Source: Stramonita haemastoma
Lineage: Eukaryota; Mollusca; Gastropoda; Neogastropoda; Muricidae
DNA length: 64,000 nt
Assembly (NCBI GenBank): GCA_030674155.1
Contig: CM060323.1
Span: 4,735,072 to 4,799,071, forward strand
Reading direction: 5' to 3'
Each line of letters starts with the position of its first letter. Positions within the stretch are counted from its first letter, which is position 1. Below, in pieces: positions 1-11,140 of the stretch. Under the pieces are notes generated by a model. That model was not told where the DNA came from. It did not search any database and saw only the letters and a program-made list of their open reading frames with translations. The translations under genes were made by a program, and so were the position numbers.

Positions 1-1245
1 TCCATGTTCTATGGTTGACACTCTATACATTGAAGAATGTTTTTTTTTTCTTCTTCTTCTTTTTTTTTGGCTGCCTCCTCTTCCGTTAGCCACAGAATCA
101 CAGACAATTTTCTTCTTTTATTGCATGATGATCAATGACGATGAGGATGCTGTGACAATGCTGCTGTGGAAGTGCATCTGCTTTGAGACTACAAGACAAG
201 GCTGTACTCTAGGCTTCCTAGGCTTGATATATCCCTGCGTCAACCGGCCAGAGAGATACAAACACCTGCAGTGTTGGTCATGTAACTGAAACAATACTCT
301 CAAACTTGCATCTGTAAAAGGGCTAAATCTCGACTGTATGGTCCCAGTCCTCCCACTGAACCCACAGCACACTCACTCCAGGTACGAGCCGACTGGGGTC
401 CGAAAAAATCCCTATAACTCTTATGGGATTGGCAACCAAGGCCTTCAAGTCTGTAAATCTGAGGTACTAACCGCTGTGCCATGGCGGCTGGTTTGCAGAC
501 TACTTTCTGTGGTTTGTTGTCTCTGTATTGTAGGTGTTGTACCGTTACCGTGTATGTAATTATTGTCCATGTTGCTCGAGCTCTACCTAGAAAACCCCCA
601 CTATATAAAAAAAAAATTAATCAAAAGAACCCCCTGCCTGGCCTCACATCCTCCCTATGAGGTAAGTGTCTAAGTCCTTTTCTCACCTGGGACCTTTTGT
701 TCTCCTCCCCCCCCCCCTCCCCTCTTCCAAACAAAGATAAACATCAAAAGAAGGGAGGGAGGGAGGGGGAATAAGAAAAGGAAAGAAAAGAAAGAGAAGT
801 GGGGGAAAGGGAGGCAGACCAGATATAGCAAAGAATGAGAAGGAAAAGAAGAGAAGGAAAAGAACAACAAATGATAAGACAAGAGTAGAGGAAGAAGAGG
901 AAAAAGAAAACACAAAGAAGAACAAATAAACAAAAAGGAGGAGGAGGAGAAGATATTTTTTGGTATTTTGTATTTAGATATAAAAAAAAATAATTTAAAC
1001 ATTTTTTTGTACAAAAAATACAACAACAACAAACAAAAAGGCTGAGGAGAAGAAGAAGATCAAGAAGCCCAACCAGAAAAAAAAAGAAGAAAAAGTCTTA
1101 TGTTTGTTACGATTGACTTTACTGTTGACTTTACTGTTGTCTCGGTAGTAATAATCACAATGCAAGCAGTGTGTAATTCACAACAAATCCTAATAATAGT
1201 ACTATGCTTGTATCTCTGGTGCTCCATGGACGCAGCCACAAGTTG

Positions 1246-1384
1246 CCATCAGTCCTCGGACGGTAGCGGTTAACACCATAGCAGCAGAGCCCAGCCGACG
1301 ACATAAATATGATGTAGAAAACCATGTAGGTTACCAAGTACTTGGCATAGGTCGTTACCATGGTTTCGGAAACTGCACAGTGCA
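1246..1384 (-). pseudogene. Exon-like membrane segment in satellite copy 1 (minus strand)
   Basis: Read on the minus strand, a pyrimidine/TG-rich tract ending in CAG is followed by an open stretch encoding ...TTYAKYLVTYMVFYIIFMSS..., a plausible single membrane helix, ending in CYGVNRYRP. In the other copies it stops right after ...RYRPED. In this copy one G is missing (CGGACGG instead of CGGGACGG), so the frame runs on. It looks like a duplicated terminal coding exon. I do not recognise the protein and it may be chance. Confidence 0.3.
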
Positions 1385-1644
1385 ACACAACACAACACAG
1401 CATGACATCAGAGCAGACCTCTTTTTTCTGATATTCCATGGACAACGGGGTTTTTTTGTTGTTTTTTTGTTTTTTAACTTTCTGAGAGAACATGGGTGGG
1501 TTTTTTTTGGTTTTTTCCCCTATGGTATTGTGAGTGAAGGTGTCATAGTAAGCCATTAAGAACAGCGCTGTTTTTAAAGAATCTGGTTTTGGGGTTTTAT
1601 CTCATTTTATGTGTAGTTGATGTGGTTTCTTCCTTCCAAAACAC

Positions 1645-1707
<63 letters not shown>

Positions 1708-1720
1708 AGAAGAGAGAGAG
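1645..1720. repeat. (GA)n microsatellite in satellite copy 1
   Basis: GA/AGAA repeat near the end of the first unit. Equivalent tracts are at 3522-3588 (copy 2) and 5413-5495 (copy 3); the fourth copy ends before this point. Confidence 0.9.
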
Positions 1721-3125
1721 GAATCCATGTTCTGCTGATTATTGTCTAGAATTAGTATGAGTTGGTGTTTTATGCTTTAGTGCCCCTATAATTGCAGTCC
1801 ATCTTGGGGTGGTTCCCAGTTTGAGTCCATGTCCTGTAGTCTGCAGTCTCTGTAACTGCTGTAGTTCATTTGGTGTGGATTACAGTTTATGCACTGGAGT
1901 CCATGTTCTATGGTTGACACTCTATACATTGAAGAATGGGTTTTTTTTTCTTCTTTTTTTTTGGCTGCCTCCTCTTCCGTTAGCCACAGAATCACAGACA
2001 ATTTTCTTCTTTTATTGCATGATGATCAATGACGATGAGGATGCTGTGACAAATGCTGCTGTGGAAGTGCATCTGCTTTGAGACTACAAGACAAGGCTGT
2101 ACTCTAGGCTTCCTAGGCTTGATATATCCCTGCGTCAACCGGCCAGAGAGATACAAACACCTGCAGTGTTGGTCATGTAACTGAAACAATACTCTCAAAC
2201 TTGCATCTGTAAAAGGGCTAAATCTCGACTGTATGGTCCCAGTCCTTCCCACTGAGCCCACAGCACACTCACTCCAGGTACGAGCCGCCCGGGGTCCGAA
2301 AAAATCCCTATACTCTTATGGGATTGGCAACCACGGCCTTCAAGTCTACTGTAAATCCGAGGTACTAACCGCTGTGCCATGGCGGCTGGTTTGCAGACTA
2401 CTTTCTGTGGTTTGTTGTCTCTGTATTGTAGGTGTTGTACCGTTACCGTGTATGTAATTATTGTCCATGTTGCTCGAGCTCTACCTAGAAAACCCCCACT
2501 ATATAAAAAAAAAATTAATCAAAAGAACCCCCTGCCTGGCCTCACATCCTCCCTATGAGGTAAGTGTCTAAGTCCTTTTCTCACCTGGGACCTTTTGTTC
2601 CTCCTCCCCCCCCCCCCTCCCCTCTTCCAAACAAAGATAAACATCAAAAGAAGGGAGGGAGGGAGGGGGAATAAGAAAAGGAAAGAAAGAAAGTGGGGGG
2701 GAAAGGGAGGCAGAACAGATATAGCAAAGAATGAGAAGGAAAAGAAGAGAAGGAAAAGAACAACAAATGATAAACAAGAGTAGAGGAAGAAGAGGAAAAA
2801 GAAAACACAAAGAAGAACAAACAAACAAAAAGGAGGAGGAGGAGAAGATATTTTTGGTATTTTGTATTTAGATTAAAAAAATAATTTAAACATTTTTTTT
2901 GTACAAAAAATACAACAACAACAAAAAAAGGATGAGGAGAAGAAGATCAAGAAGCCCAACCAGAAAAAAAAAGAAGAAAAAGTCTTATGTTTTGATTACG
3001 ATTGACTTTACTGTTGTCTCGGTAGTAATAATCACAATGCAAGCAGTGTGTAATTCCCAACAAATCCTAATAATAGTACTATGCTTGTATCTCTTGTGCT
3101 CCATGGACGCAGCCACAAGTTGCCA

Positions 3126-3252
3126 TCAGTCCTCGGGACGGTAGCGGTTAACACCATAGCAGCAGAGCCCAGCCGACGACATAAATATGACGTAGAAAAC
3201 CATGTAGGTTACCAAGTACTTGGCATAGGTCGTTACCATGGTTTCGGAAACT
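3126..3252 (-). CDS. Candidate terminal exon, satellite copy 2
   Basis: Minus strand: the acceptor-like TGCACTGTGCAG precedes an open stretch (SETMVTTYAKYLVTYMVF..., ending RYRPED then stop), about 40 residues with one hydrophobic helix. The same segment occurs in all four satellite copies. If real, it is the last coding exon of an unidentified small membrane protein whose other exons are not visible here. Conservation between copies reflects recent duplication and is not evidence of selection. Confidence 0.25.
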
Positions 3253-3516
3253 GCACAGTGCAACACAACACAACACAGCAAGACATCAGAGCAGACCTCT
3301 TTTTTCTGATATTCCATGGACAACGGGGTTTTTTTGTTGTTTTTTTTTTTTTTAACTTTCTTAGAGAACATGGGTGTTTTTTTTTGGTTTTTTTTCCCCT
3401 ATGGTATTGTGAGTGAAGGTGTCATAGTAAGCCATTAAGAACAGCGCTGTTTTTAAAGAATCTGGTTTTGGGGTTTTATCTCATTTTATGTGTAGTTGAT
3501 GTGGTTTCTTCCTTCC

Positions 3517-3590
<74 letters not shown>

Positions 3591-5012
3591 TCCATGTTCT
3601 GCTGATTATTGTCTGGAATTATTAAGAGTTGGTGTTTTGTGCTTTAGTGCCCCTATAATTGCAGTCCATCTTGGGGTGGTTCCCAGTTTGAGTCCATGTC
3701 CTGTAGTCTGCAGTCTCTGTAACTGCTGTAGTTCATTTGGTGTGGATTACAGTTTATGCACTGGAGTCCATGTTCTATGGTTGACACTCTATACATTGAA
3801 GAATGTTTTTTTTTCTTCTTCTTCTTTTTTTTTGGCTGCCTCCTCTTCCGTTAGCCACAGAATCACAGACAATTTTCTTCTTTTATTGCATGATGATCAA
3901 TGACGATGAGGATGCTGTGACAATGCTGCTGTGGAAGTGCATCTGCTTTGAGACTACAAGACAAGGCTGTACTCTAGGCTTCCTAGGCTTGATATATCCC
4001 TGCGTCAACCGGCCAGAGAGATACAAACACCTGCAGTGTTGGTCATGTAACTGAAACAATACTCTCAAACTTGCATCTGTAAAAGGGCTAAATCTCGACT
4101 GTATGGTCCCAGTCCTCCCACTGAACCCACAGCACACTCACTCCAGGTACGAGCCGACTGGGGTCCGAAAAAATCCCTATAACTCTTATGGGATTGGCAA
4201 CCAAGGCCTTCAAGTCTGTAAATCCGAGGTACTAACCGCTGTGCCATGGCGGCTGGTTTGCAGACTACTTTCTGTGGTTTGTTGTCTCTGTATTGTAGGT
4301 GTTGTACCGTTACCGTGTATGTAATTATTGTCCATGTTGCTCGAGCTCTACCTAGAAAACCCCCACTATATAAAAAAAAAATTAATCAAAAGAACCCCCT
4401 GCCTGGCCTCACATCCTCCCTATGAGGTAAGTGTCTAAGTCCTTTTCTCACCTGGGACCTTTTGTTCTCCTCCCCCCCCCCCTCTCCCTCTTCCAAACAA
4501 AGATAAACATCAAAAGAAGGGAGGGAGGGAGGGGAATAAGAAAAGGAAAGAAAAGAAAGAGAAGTGGGGGAAAGGGAGGCAGACCAGATATAGCAAAGAA
4601 TGAGAAGGAAAAGAAGAGAAGGAAAAGAACAACAAATGATAAGACAAGAGTAGAGGAAGAAGAGGAAAAAGAAAACACAAAGAAGAACAAACAAGCAAAA
4701 AGGAGGAGGAGGAGAAGATATTTTTTGGTATTTTGTATTTAGATATAAAAAAAAATAATTTAAAACATTTTTTTGTACAAAAAATACAACAACAACAACA
4801 AAAAGGCTGAGGAGAAGAAGAAGATCAAGAAGCCCAACCAGAAAAAAAAAGAAGAAAAAGTCTTATGTTTGTTACGATTGACTTTACTGTTGACTTTACT
4901 GTTGTCTCGGTAGTAATAATCACAATGCAAGCAGTGTGTAATTCACAACAAATCCTAATAATAGTACTATGCTTGTATCTCTGTGCTCCATGGACGCAGC
5001 CACAAGTTGCCA

Positions 5013-5138
5013 TCAGTCCTCGGGACGGTAGCGGTTAACACCATAGCAGCAGAGCCCAGCCGACGACATAAATATGACGTAGAAAACCATGTAGGTTACC
5101 AAGTACTTGGCATAGGTCGTTACCATGGTTTCGGAAAC
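5013..5138 (-). CDS. Candidate terminal exon, satellite copy 3
   Basis: Same minus-strand segment as in copy 2: a CAG acceptor context, a hydrophobic helix around TYAKYLVTYMVFYVIFMSS, and a stop after RYRPED. The base before the acceptor region differs slightly (TTTGCAG instead of TGTGCAG). Confidence 0.22.
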   Translation of the reverse strand, partial: VSETMVTTYAKYLVTYMVFYVIFMSSAGLCCYGVNRYRPED

Positions 5139-5413
5139 TGCAAAGTGCAACACAACACAACACAGCAAGACATCAGAGCAGACCTCTTTTTTCTGATATT
5201 CCATGGACAACGTTTTTTTTTGTTGTTTTTTTTTTTTAACTTTCTGAGAGAACATGGGTGGTTTTGGGTGTGTTTTTTTTTCCCCTATGGTATTGTGAGT
5301 GAAGGTGTCATAGTAAGCCATTAAGAACAGCGCTGTTTTTAAAGAATCTGGTTTGGGGGTTTTATCTCATTTTATGTGTAGTTGATGTGGTTTCTTCCTT
5401 CCAAAACACACAC

Positions 5414-5497
<84 letters not shown>

Positions 5498-6899
5498 TCC
5501 ATGTTCTGCTGATTATTGTCTAGAATTAGTATGAGTTGGTGTTTTATGCTTTAGTGCCCCTATAATTGCAGTCCATCTTGGGGTGGTTCCCAGTTTGAGT
5601 CCATGTCCTGTAGTCTGCAGTCTCTGTAACTGCTGTAGTTCATTTGGTGTGGATTACAGTTTATGCACTGGAGTCCATGTTCTATGGTTGACACTCTATA
5701 CATTGAAGAATGGTGTTTGTTTTTTTTTTTTTTTTTTTGGCTGCCTCCTCTTCCGTTAGCCACAGAATCACAGACAATTTTCTTCTTTTATTGCATGATG
5801 ATCAATGACGATGAGGATGCTGTGACAATGCTGCTGTGGAAGTGCATCTGCTTTGAGACTACAAGACAAGGCTGTACTTGAGGCTTCCTAGGCTTAATAT
5901 ATCCCTGCGTCAACCGGCCAGAGAGATACAAACAGCTGCAGTGTTGGTCATGTAATTGAAACAATACTCTCAAACTTGCATCTGTAAAAGGGCTAAATCT
6001 CGACTGTGTGATCCCAGTCCTCCCACTGAGCCCACAGCACACTCACTCCAGGTACCAGCCGACTGGGGTCCGAAAAAATCCCTATGACTCTTATGGGATT
6101 GGCAACCACGGCCTTCAAGTCTGTAAATCCGAGGTACTAACCGCTGTGCCATGGCGGCTGGTTTGCAGACTACTTTCTGTGGTTTGTTGTCTCTGTATTG
6201 TAGGTGTTGTACCGTTACGGTGTATGTAATTATTGTCCATGTTGCTCGAGCTCTACCTAGAAAACCCCCACTATAAAAAAAAATTAATAAAAAGAACCCC
6301 CTGCCTGGCCTCACATCCTCCCTGTAAGGTGAGTGTCTAAGTCCTTTTCTCACCTGGGACCTTTTGTTCTCCTCCTCCCCCCCCTCCCTCCCCTCTTCCA
6401 AACAAAGATAAACATCAAAAGAAGGAGGGAGGGGGAATAAGAAAAGGAAAGAAAGAGAAGTGGGGGGAAAGGGAGGCAGAACAGATAATATAGCAAAGAA
6501 TGAGAAGGAAAAGAAGAGAAGGAAAAGAACAACAAATGATAAAACAAGAGTAGAGGAAGAAGAGGAAAAAGAAAACACAAAGAAGAACAAACAAACAAAA
6601 AGGAGGAGAAGATATTTTTTGATATTTTGTATTTAGATATATATAAAAAATTAAACATTTTTTTGTACAAAAAATACAACAACAACAACAAAAAGGCTGA
6701 GGAGAAGAAGAAGATCAAGAAGATGAACCAGAAAAAAAGAAGAAAAAAAGAGAAAAAGTCTTATGTTTGTTACGATTGACTTTACTGTTGTCTCGGTAGT
6801 AATAATCACAATGCAAGCAGTGTGTAATTCACAACAAATCCTAATAATAGTACTATGCTTGTATCTCTTGTGCTCCATGGACGCAGCCACAAGTTGCCA

Positions 6900-7027
6900 T
6901 CAGTCCTCGGGACGGTAGCGGTTAACACCATAGCAGCAGAGCCCAGCCGACGACATAAATATGATGTAGAAAACCATGTAGGTTACCAAGTACTTGGCAT
7001 AGGTCGTTACCATCGCTTCGGAAACTG
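6900..7027 (-). CDS. Candidate terminal exon, satellite copy 4
   Basis: Fourth copy of the minus-strand exon-like segment, encoding the same helix and RYRPED ending, with a Thr/Ala change at the start (SEAMVTTYAK). It lies just before the array breaks off. Confidence 0.22.
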
Positions 7028-7154
7028 CACAGTGCAACACAACACAACACAGCAAGACATCAGAGCAGACCTCTTTTTCCTGATGTTCCATGGACGACGT
7101 TGTTGTTTTTTTTGTTTTTTTTACTTTCTGAGAGAACATGGGTTTTGTATTTAG

Positions 7155-7446
7155 TCAAGAGAGAAGGCAGATTTTCAGGTGTATCACTGCTTAGAATCTG
7201 AGAGTCCTCTGCATAAAAGTGATGGTTGATCTGATGACGGTTAATAACATGTGACAGGGGAGCAGTATAGAGAGTAAAGAGTCTACAGTTGTTTTGTCAA
7301 TCGTAACAAACATAAGACTTTTTCTTTTTTTTCTCTTTTTTTTGGTTCATCTTCTTGATCTTCTTCTTCTCCTCAGCCTTTTTGTGTTGTTGTTGTATTT
7401 TTGTACAAAAATTGTTTAAATTATTTTTTTATCTAAATACAAAACC
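7155..7446 (-). repeat. Inverted fragment: LINE piece plus satellite piece
   Basis: 7155-7281 is the reverse complement of the LINE segment at about 7771-7896. 7282-7446 is the reverse complement of satellite sequence about 6625-6790. Together they sit back-to-front between the forward satellite copy and the forward LINE, so the region can fold into a hairpin. This could come from inversion during LINE integration, from recombination between repeats, or from an assembly fold-back. Confidence 0.75.
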
Positions 7447-8764
7447 CATACAAAACGTTCCAGTCTGCCTACCGCATCAACCACAGCACCGAAACCACCC
7501 TGTCCACACCTTAAACACGCTTCTACATGCTTCTGACTCAGGGAAAATCTCCCTTCTCACTCTCCTCGACTTATCTGCAGCATTTGACACTATTGACCAT
7601 TCAATTCTTCTCTCCCGTCTCCAAAACACTTTCGGTATTAAAGGCACTGCCCTCACCTGGTTTAGTTCGTACCTGACAAACCGATTCCAAACTGTGGCAG
7701 TAAACAAGATTCATTCCACACCAACCAAACTAGAATGCGGAGTCCCTCAAGGATCTGTTCTAGGCCCTGTTCTCTTTACTCTCTATACTGCTCCCCTGTC
7801 ACATGTTATTAACCATCATCAGATCAACCATCACTTTTATGCAGACGACTCCAGATTCTAAGCAGTGATACACCTGAAAATCTGCCTTCTCTCTTGACAA
7901 ACATGTCCAACTGCCTTCAAGATATCCAAAACTGGATGATACAGAACAAATTACAATTAAACGCAGATAAAACCGAATCCATGCTTGTAGGGGCCAAACA
8001 CAAACTGTCTTTTATCACAACAACTTCAATAGAATTCGGCAATACGTCAGTCCCTCTATCCAGTGCTGTAAAGTATCTAGGAGTCGTTATTGACAACACA
8101 TCTCCATGCAAAAATTCATCACCCAGACCTGTCAGTCATGCTACTATCAACTACGGCGTATTAGTGCAATTCGAAAGTACCTGTCCACTGATGCAACATC
8201 CAAACTAGTCACTTCTCTTATTCTTTCACGTCTGGACTATTGCAATTCTCTTTTGGCTGGTCTGCCAGCATCATCTATCCACTCTCTCCAACGATACAAA
8301 ACTCTGCAGCTCGACTGGTCCTCAGAAAGAAAAAATCTGAACACATTACTCCTCTCTTGCAATCTCTCCACTGGCTGCCTGTGCCACAGAGAGTTAACTA
8401 CAAGATCAGTACTCTCTGTTAAAATGTCTCCACAAAACAGCACCCTCTACCTCTGTGAATGTGTTCACGTGTACACACCTTCTCGTTCCCTCCGCTCGGC
8501 TGCAGATACCTTATCCTTAAAAATACCTAGATTCAACCTATCAACCGTTGGCCGCCGCTCTTTCTCTATTTTTGGTCCATCAATCTGGAATGACCCCCCT
8601 CTCTCCCTTCGGCAAAAGCCTACATATGACACTTTTAGAATCCAACCTCAAGACACACTTGTTTCAAACCTAAGATTTTTGCCTTTTGTTTTCATTTCCT
8701 ATTTGTCCCTGCCTTCAACATTTGAAATTCCCTTCACCCTGCCTAAATTTATAGCCTCTATAAG

Positions 8765-8820
<56 letters not shown>

Positions 8821-8937
8821 TGTGTGTGCTTTCGAATTTGCTAGAATATTTATTGTCATTGGTTGCTTGTTGTGAGGGTCGAGTGCAAGCTCTTTGATTT
8901 GTTTTTACAAGATATAGCGCTATATAAATTCCATGTA

Positions 8938-8970
<33 letters not shown>
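7447..8970 (+). mobile_element. 5'-truncated, decayed L2/CR1-like LINE (RT half and 3' end)
   Basis: Translated pieces in shifting frames give a non-LTR reverse transcriptase. They include FQSAYRINHSTETTL, LLDLSAAFDTIDHSILLSRL, GVPQGSVLGPVLFTLYTA and a YADD catalytic box at about 7840, then the C-terminal region typical of L2/CR1 elements (SRLDYCNSLLAGLP near 8230, SLHWLPVPQRVNYK near 8370, FSIFGPSIWND near 8570). Several frameshifts and stops break the ORF. The 3' end reads AGCGCTATATAAAT followed by a (TTA)n tail, as in L2/CR1 families. A (GT)n tract lies inside the 3' UTR. The 5' portion, including any endonuclease, is missing. It splits the satellite: unit sequence (GTGAGTGAAGGTGTCATAGT) resumes near 9005. 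Confidence 0.85.
8767..8829. repeat. (GT)n microsatellite
   Basis: Near-pure GT repeat inside the LINE 3' UTR with one phase slip. Confidence 0.95.
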
Positions 8971-8971
<1 letters not shown>

Positions 8972-9050
8972 TTTATTTTGTTTTTGTTTTACCCTATCAT
9001 AAATTGTGAGTGAAGGTGTCATAGTAAGCCATTAAGAACAAGGTTTGTTT

Positions 9051-9053
<3 letters not shown>

Positions 9054-9127
<74 letters not shown>
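9054..9127. repeat. (GATA)n microsatellite
   Basis: About 18 tandem GATA units directly after the residual satellite sequence (9005-9050). Confidence 0.97.
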
Positions 9128-9910
9128 CACGTTTTAATCTGTATGATTAAATACAACAAAGTGAGACTTACGTCGTAAGGTGAAGCTGGTTGCAAATTCT
9201 TGCGAATTTATTGTAGGCTGGAACAGAGTGTACCTAAGAACCGTGAGCAGCCCCTACTGTTTTTTTCTAGCCCTAAGAGAACACCGTGTCATGCTATAAC
9301 AGGAACAGTAAGTATTTTATAAGCATGGCTATCATTCTTATTAGTTTCATGGGTGGGATGTCTTACTGTTACACGGTGTGCAGAACACTGTTGTCAATTC
9401 CTGATCAAAATTCTGCAGAGTGGTATTAGTTTGGTTTGCATGGTATGCATTTCTTTACTTGCATGGTCTGCATGCCGACCATTGCAGGGGTGGGCATGTG
9501 CACTCCGTTCGGTCTACAATAAAAGCCAAGTAACTGAGAGTTTATTGTATGTAATGCTTTCAGCTTTTTTTAAAAATATAATTTTTTTTTTTAACATATA
9601 TTAGATTTATCTACATTAACGGTAGAGGTAAACGATTTTTTTCTGCCCTTTTTCAAATAAACATCCCATGATAGGCCACATCAGTTTTGTCTACATACCA
9701 AAACGGCTCCAGTCCTCTTCTACGGCTTCGTTTCCGTCGTTGAGAATTTTGCGAATAAACATTTTGAGTTTTGTTCTGGACAGGCTGCTTAAGTGGAAGT
9801 ACAATTTGAAGCAACTCGTCGTTTGACGTCAAAAACACTAACACGTGATGCAACTGGAAATTTGACGTCAAAGGTTTGCGTCTGAAACAGGCGTTGCTGT
9901 TTTGTTCTCA
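9128..9910. other. Unannotated intergenic sequence
   Basis: No convincing gene, RNA or repeat was recognised in this stretch. Short open frames lack coding character. Confidence 0.5.
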
Positions 9911-9911
9911 A

Positions 9912-10005
9912 CTTGACGGACGCGGCCGAGCGGTGAAAATGGTTTGGCTTCAACCCCATGAATCCATGAAATCGTGGTTCGAATCTGGGTGGCTTCTGGT
10001 AAATT
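9912..10005 (+). repeat. tRNA-like sequence (SINE head or tRNA pseudogene)
   Basis: The segment contains a box A-like GCGGCCGAGCGGT and a box B-like GGTTCGAATCT about 60 bp apart, with the longer spacing seen in Ser/Leu-type tRNAs. The stems do not form a clean cloverleaf by eye, so a tRNA-derived SINE head or pseudogene fits better than a functional tRNA. Confidence 0.45.
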
Positions 10006-10120
10006 AAAGGTGGGGAAAACGGTTGCATACTCAAAATCTCACAATTAGTGATCCTGGGAACTCTAGCCGCGGAACGGAAAACAAACAGCAACAACAAAAG
10101 CGTAGGCTTCCATAAGAAGG

Positions 10121-10745
10121 GAAGGACGGTGACAGGATGGTTAAGACGTTCACCTGCCAATATGTAAACCGTGAGTTTCTGGGTTCGTACCCAGCCTCGC
10201 CCTTTCTTCCCAGTTTGACGAAAAAATCGAACTGAATGTCAAAGTCATTCGGATGAGACTAGAAACCGAGGCCCCGTGTGCGTACGCACGCAGACCATCT
10301 TGCGCACACGTTAAAATCCCGTTCCGCCTTTCGGAAGAGCAGGCCATCGTGTGCTGGTAGGAGCGGATGACAAAAATTATAAACATTATTAAAAAAAAAA
10401 AACAGCATGCACACAGGTGTCGTGTTTAGACACCATCCCTGATGAAAAATAATAAAATAATGGGTAAGCGCTGCACTTGTGGCGACGCGCTCTCCCCGGG
10501 GAGAGAGAGCAGCCCGAATTTCACGCAGAGAAATCTGCTATTGAGGAAAAAGTAGTGAGGAAAGACAAGTGCAGGTACCAACTTCTCAATCATTTTGATA
10601 TGACTTATCAAAGATTTAAATTATAAAAAAAAAATGAAATGCAAATAAATTCTAGGGAATAATGTCTTTCAGTGGCAGCATTGTAGGCATTTCTGAGTAA
10701 GAACAATTAAGAGATTAAGAGAAATCTGCTGTGACATAAAGTGGT
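10121..10745 (+). mobile_element. tRNA-derived SINE, family B, interrupted
   Basis: The head has box A-like TGGCAGGATGGTTAAG and box B-like GGTTCGTACCC. The middle has the conserved core (CGGATGAGAC...ACCGAGGCCCCGTGTGCG...CACGTTAAA) that recurs throughout this window. The body ends GGGTAAGCGCTGCACTTGTG ... AATCTGCTGTGACATAA. A 178-bp insertion (10540-10717) splits it. A second, nearly complete copy is at 30118-30550. Confidence 0.8.
10540..10717. mobile_element. 178-bp insertion flanked by a 13-bp duplication
   Basis: AGAGAAATCTGCT occurs at 10527-10539 and again at 10718-10730. Removing one copy plus the insert restores the SINE ending seen at 30510-30540. The insert has no recognisable ORF or tRNA head and contains an internal A-run. 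Confidence 0.65.
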
Positions 10746-10782
10746 ATAATATAATATATATATATAATATATATAATATAAT

Positions 10783-10826
<44 letters not shown>
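10746..10826. repeat. (TA)n-rich microsatellite
   Basis: Compound TA/ATAA tract between two SINE copies. Confidence 0.95.
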
Positions 10827-10828
<2 letters not shown>

Positions 10829-11140
10829 GTGGCATGACAGTCAAGAATTTCACTTCCCTAACAAGTAAACCGCGATTTTCTGGGTTTGATTCCCAGCCTT
10901 ACCCTTTCTTACCAGTTCGACCAGAAAATCGAACTGAATGTCAAAGTTCTTCGAATGAGACTATAATAAACCGAAGCCCCGTCAGCGACTGCATGCAGAA
11001 CATCTTGTGCACACGTCAAAACCTTTCGGAAGAGTAGGCCCTTTTGGGGCCAGTGGGAACGGATGACATTTTAAAAATATCAAACAAAACTGCATGCTTA
11101 CATGTAGGCCTATCGTTTTTTTTAGACACCAGCCCCGAAA
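10827..11140 (+). mobile_element. Diverged SINE, family B
   Basis: It follows the same order as the 10.1 kb copy: GGTGGCATGACAGTCAAGA head, GGTTTGATTCCC box B-like, CGAATGAGAC...AACCGAAGCCCCGT core, CACGTCAAAACC and a final GCATGC...AGACACCAGCCC segment. Many substitutions indicate an older copy. Confidence 0.7.

Larger units (their letters stand above)
1..7144. repeat. Tandem array of a ~1.9 kb satellite unit (3.8 copies)
   Basis: The stretch beginning TCCATGTTCTATGGTTGACA recurs at 1, 1900, 3767 and 5674, giving unit lengths of 1899, 1867 and 1907 bp. The fourth copy stops near 7144. Copies are nearly identical and differ mainly in homopolymers and in the (GA)n tract at the unit end. Each unit holds, in order, a tRNA-like or low-complexity segment, a purine-rich stretch, a minus-strand exon-like segment, the head of a dispersed repeat (AATCTGGTTT...), and the (GA)n. 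The array runs off the left edge, so its true copy number is unknown. A large unit with a captured exon and a dispersed-repeat head points to recent segmental amplification rather than a classical short satellite. Confidence 0.93.

Noticed and set aside
670..1032. Hydrophobic Phe/Leu/Ser-rich minus-strand frames repeated in each satellite unit
   Set aside because: They arise from the purine-rich (GAA/GGA) stretch read on the opposite strand; frames shift between copies, so no conserved protein.
9912..10005. Functional tRNA gene
   Set aside because: Box A and B are present but the acceptor and anticodon stems do not pair convincingly by eye; a SINE head or pseudogene is more likely.
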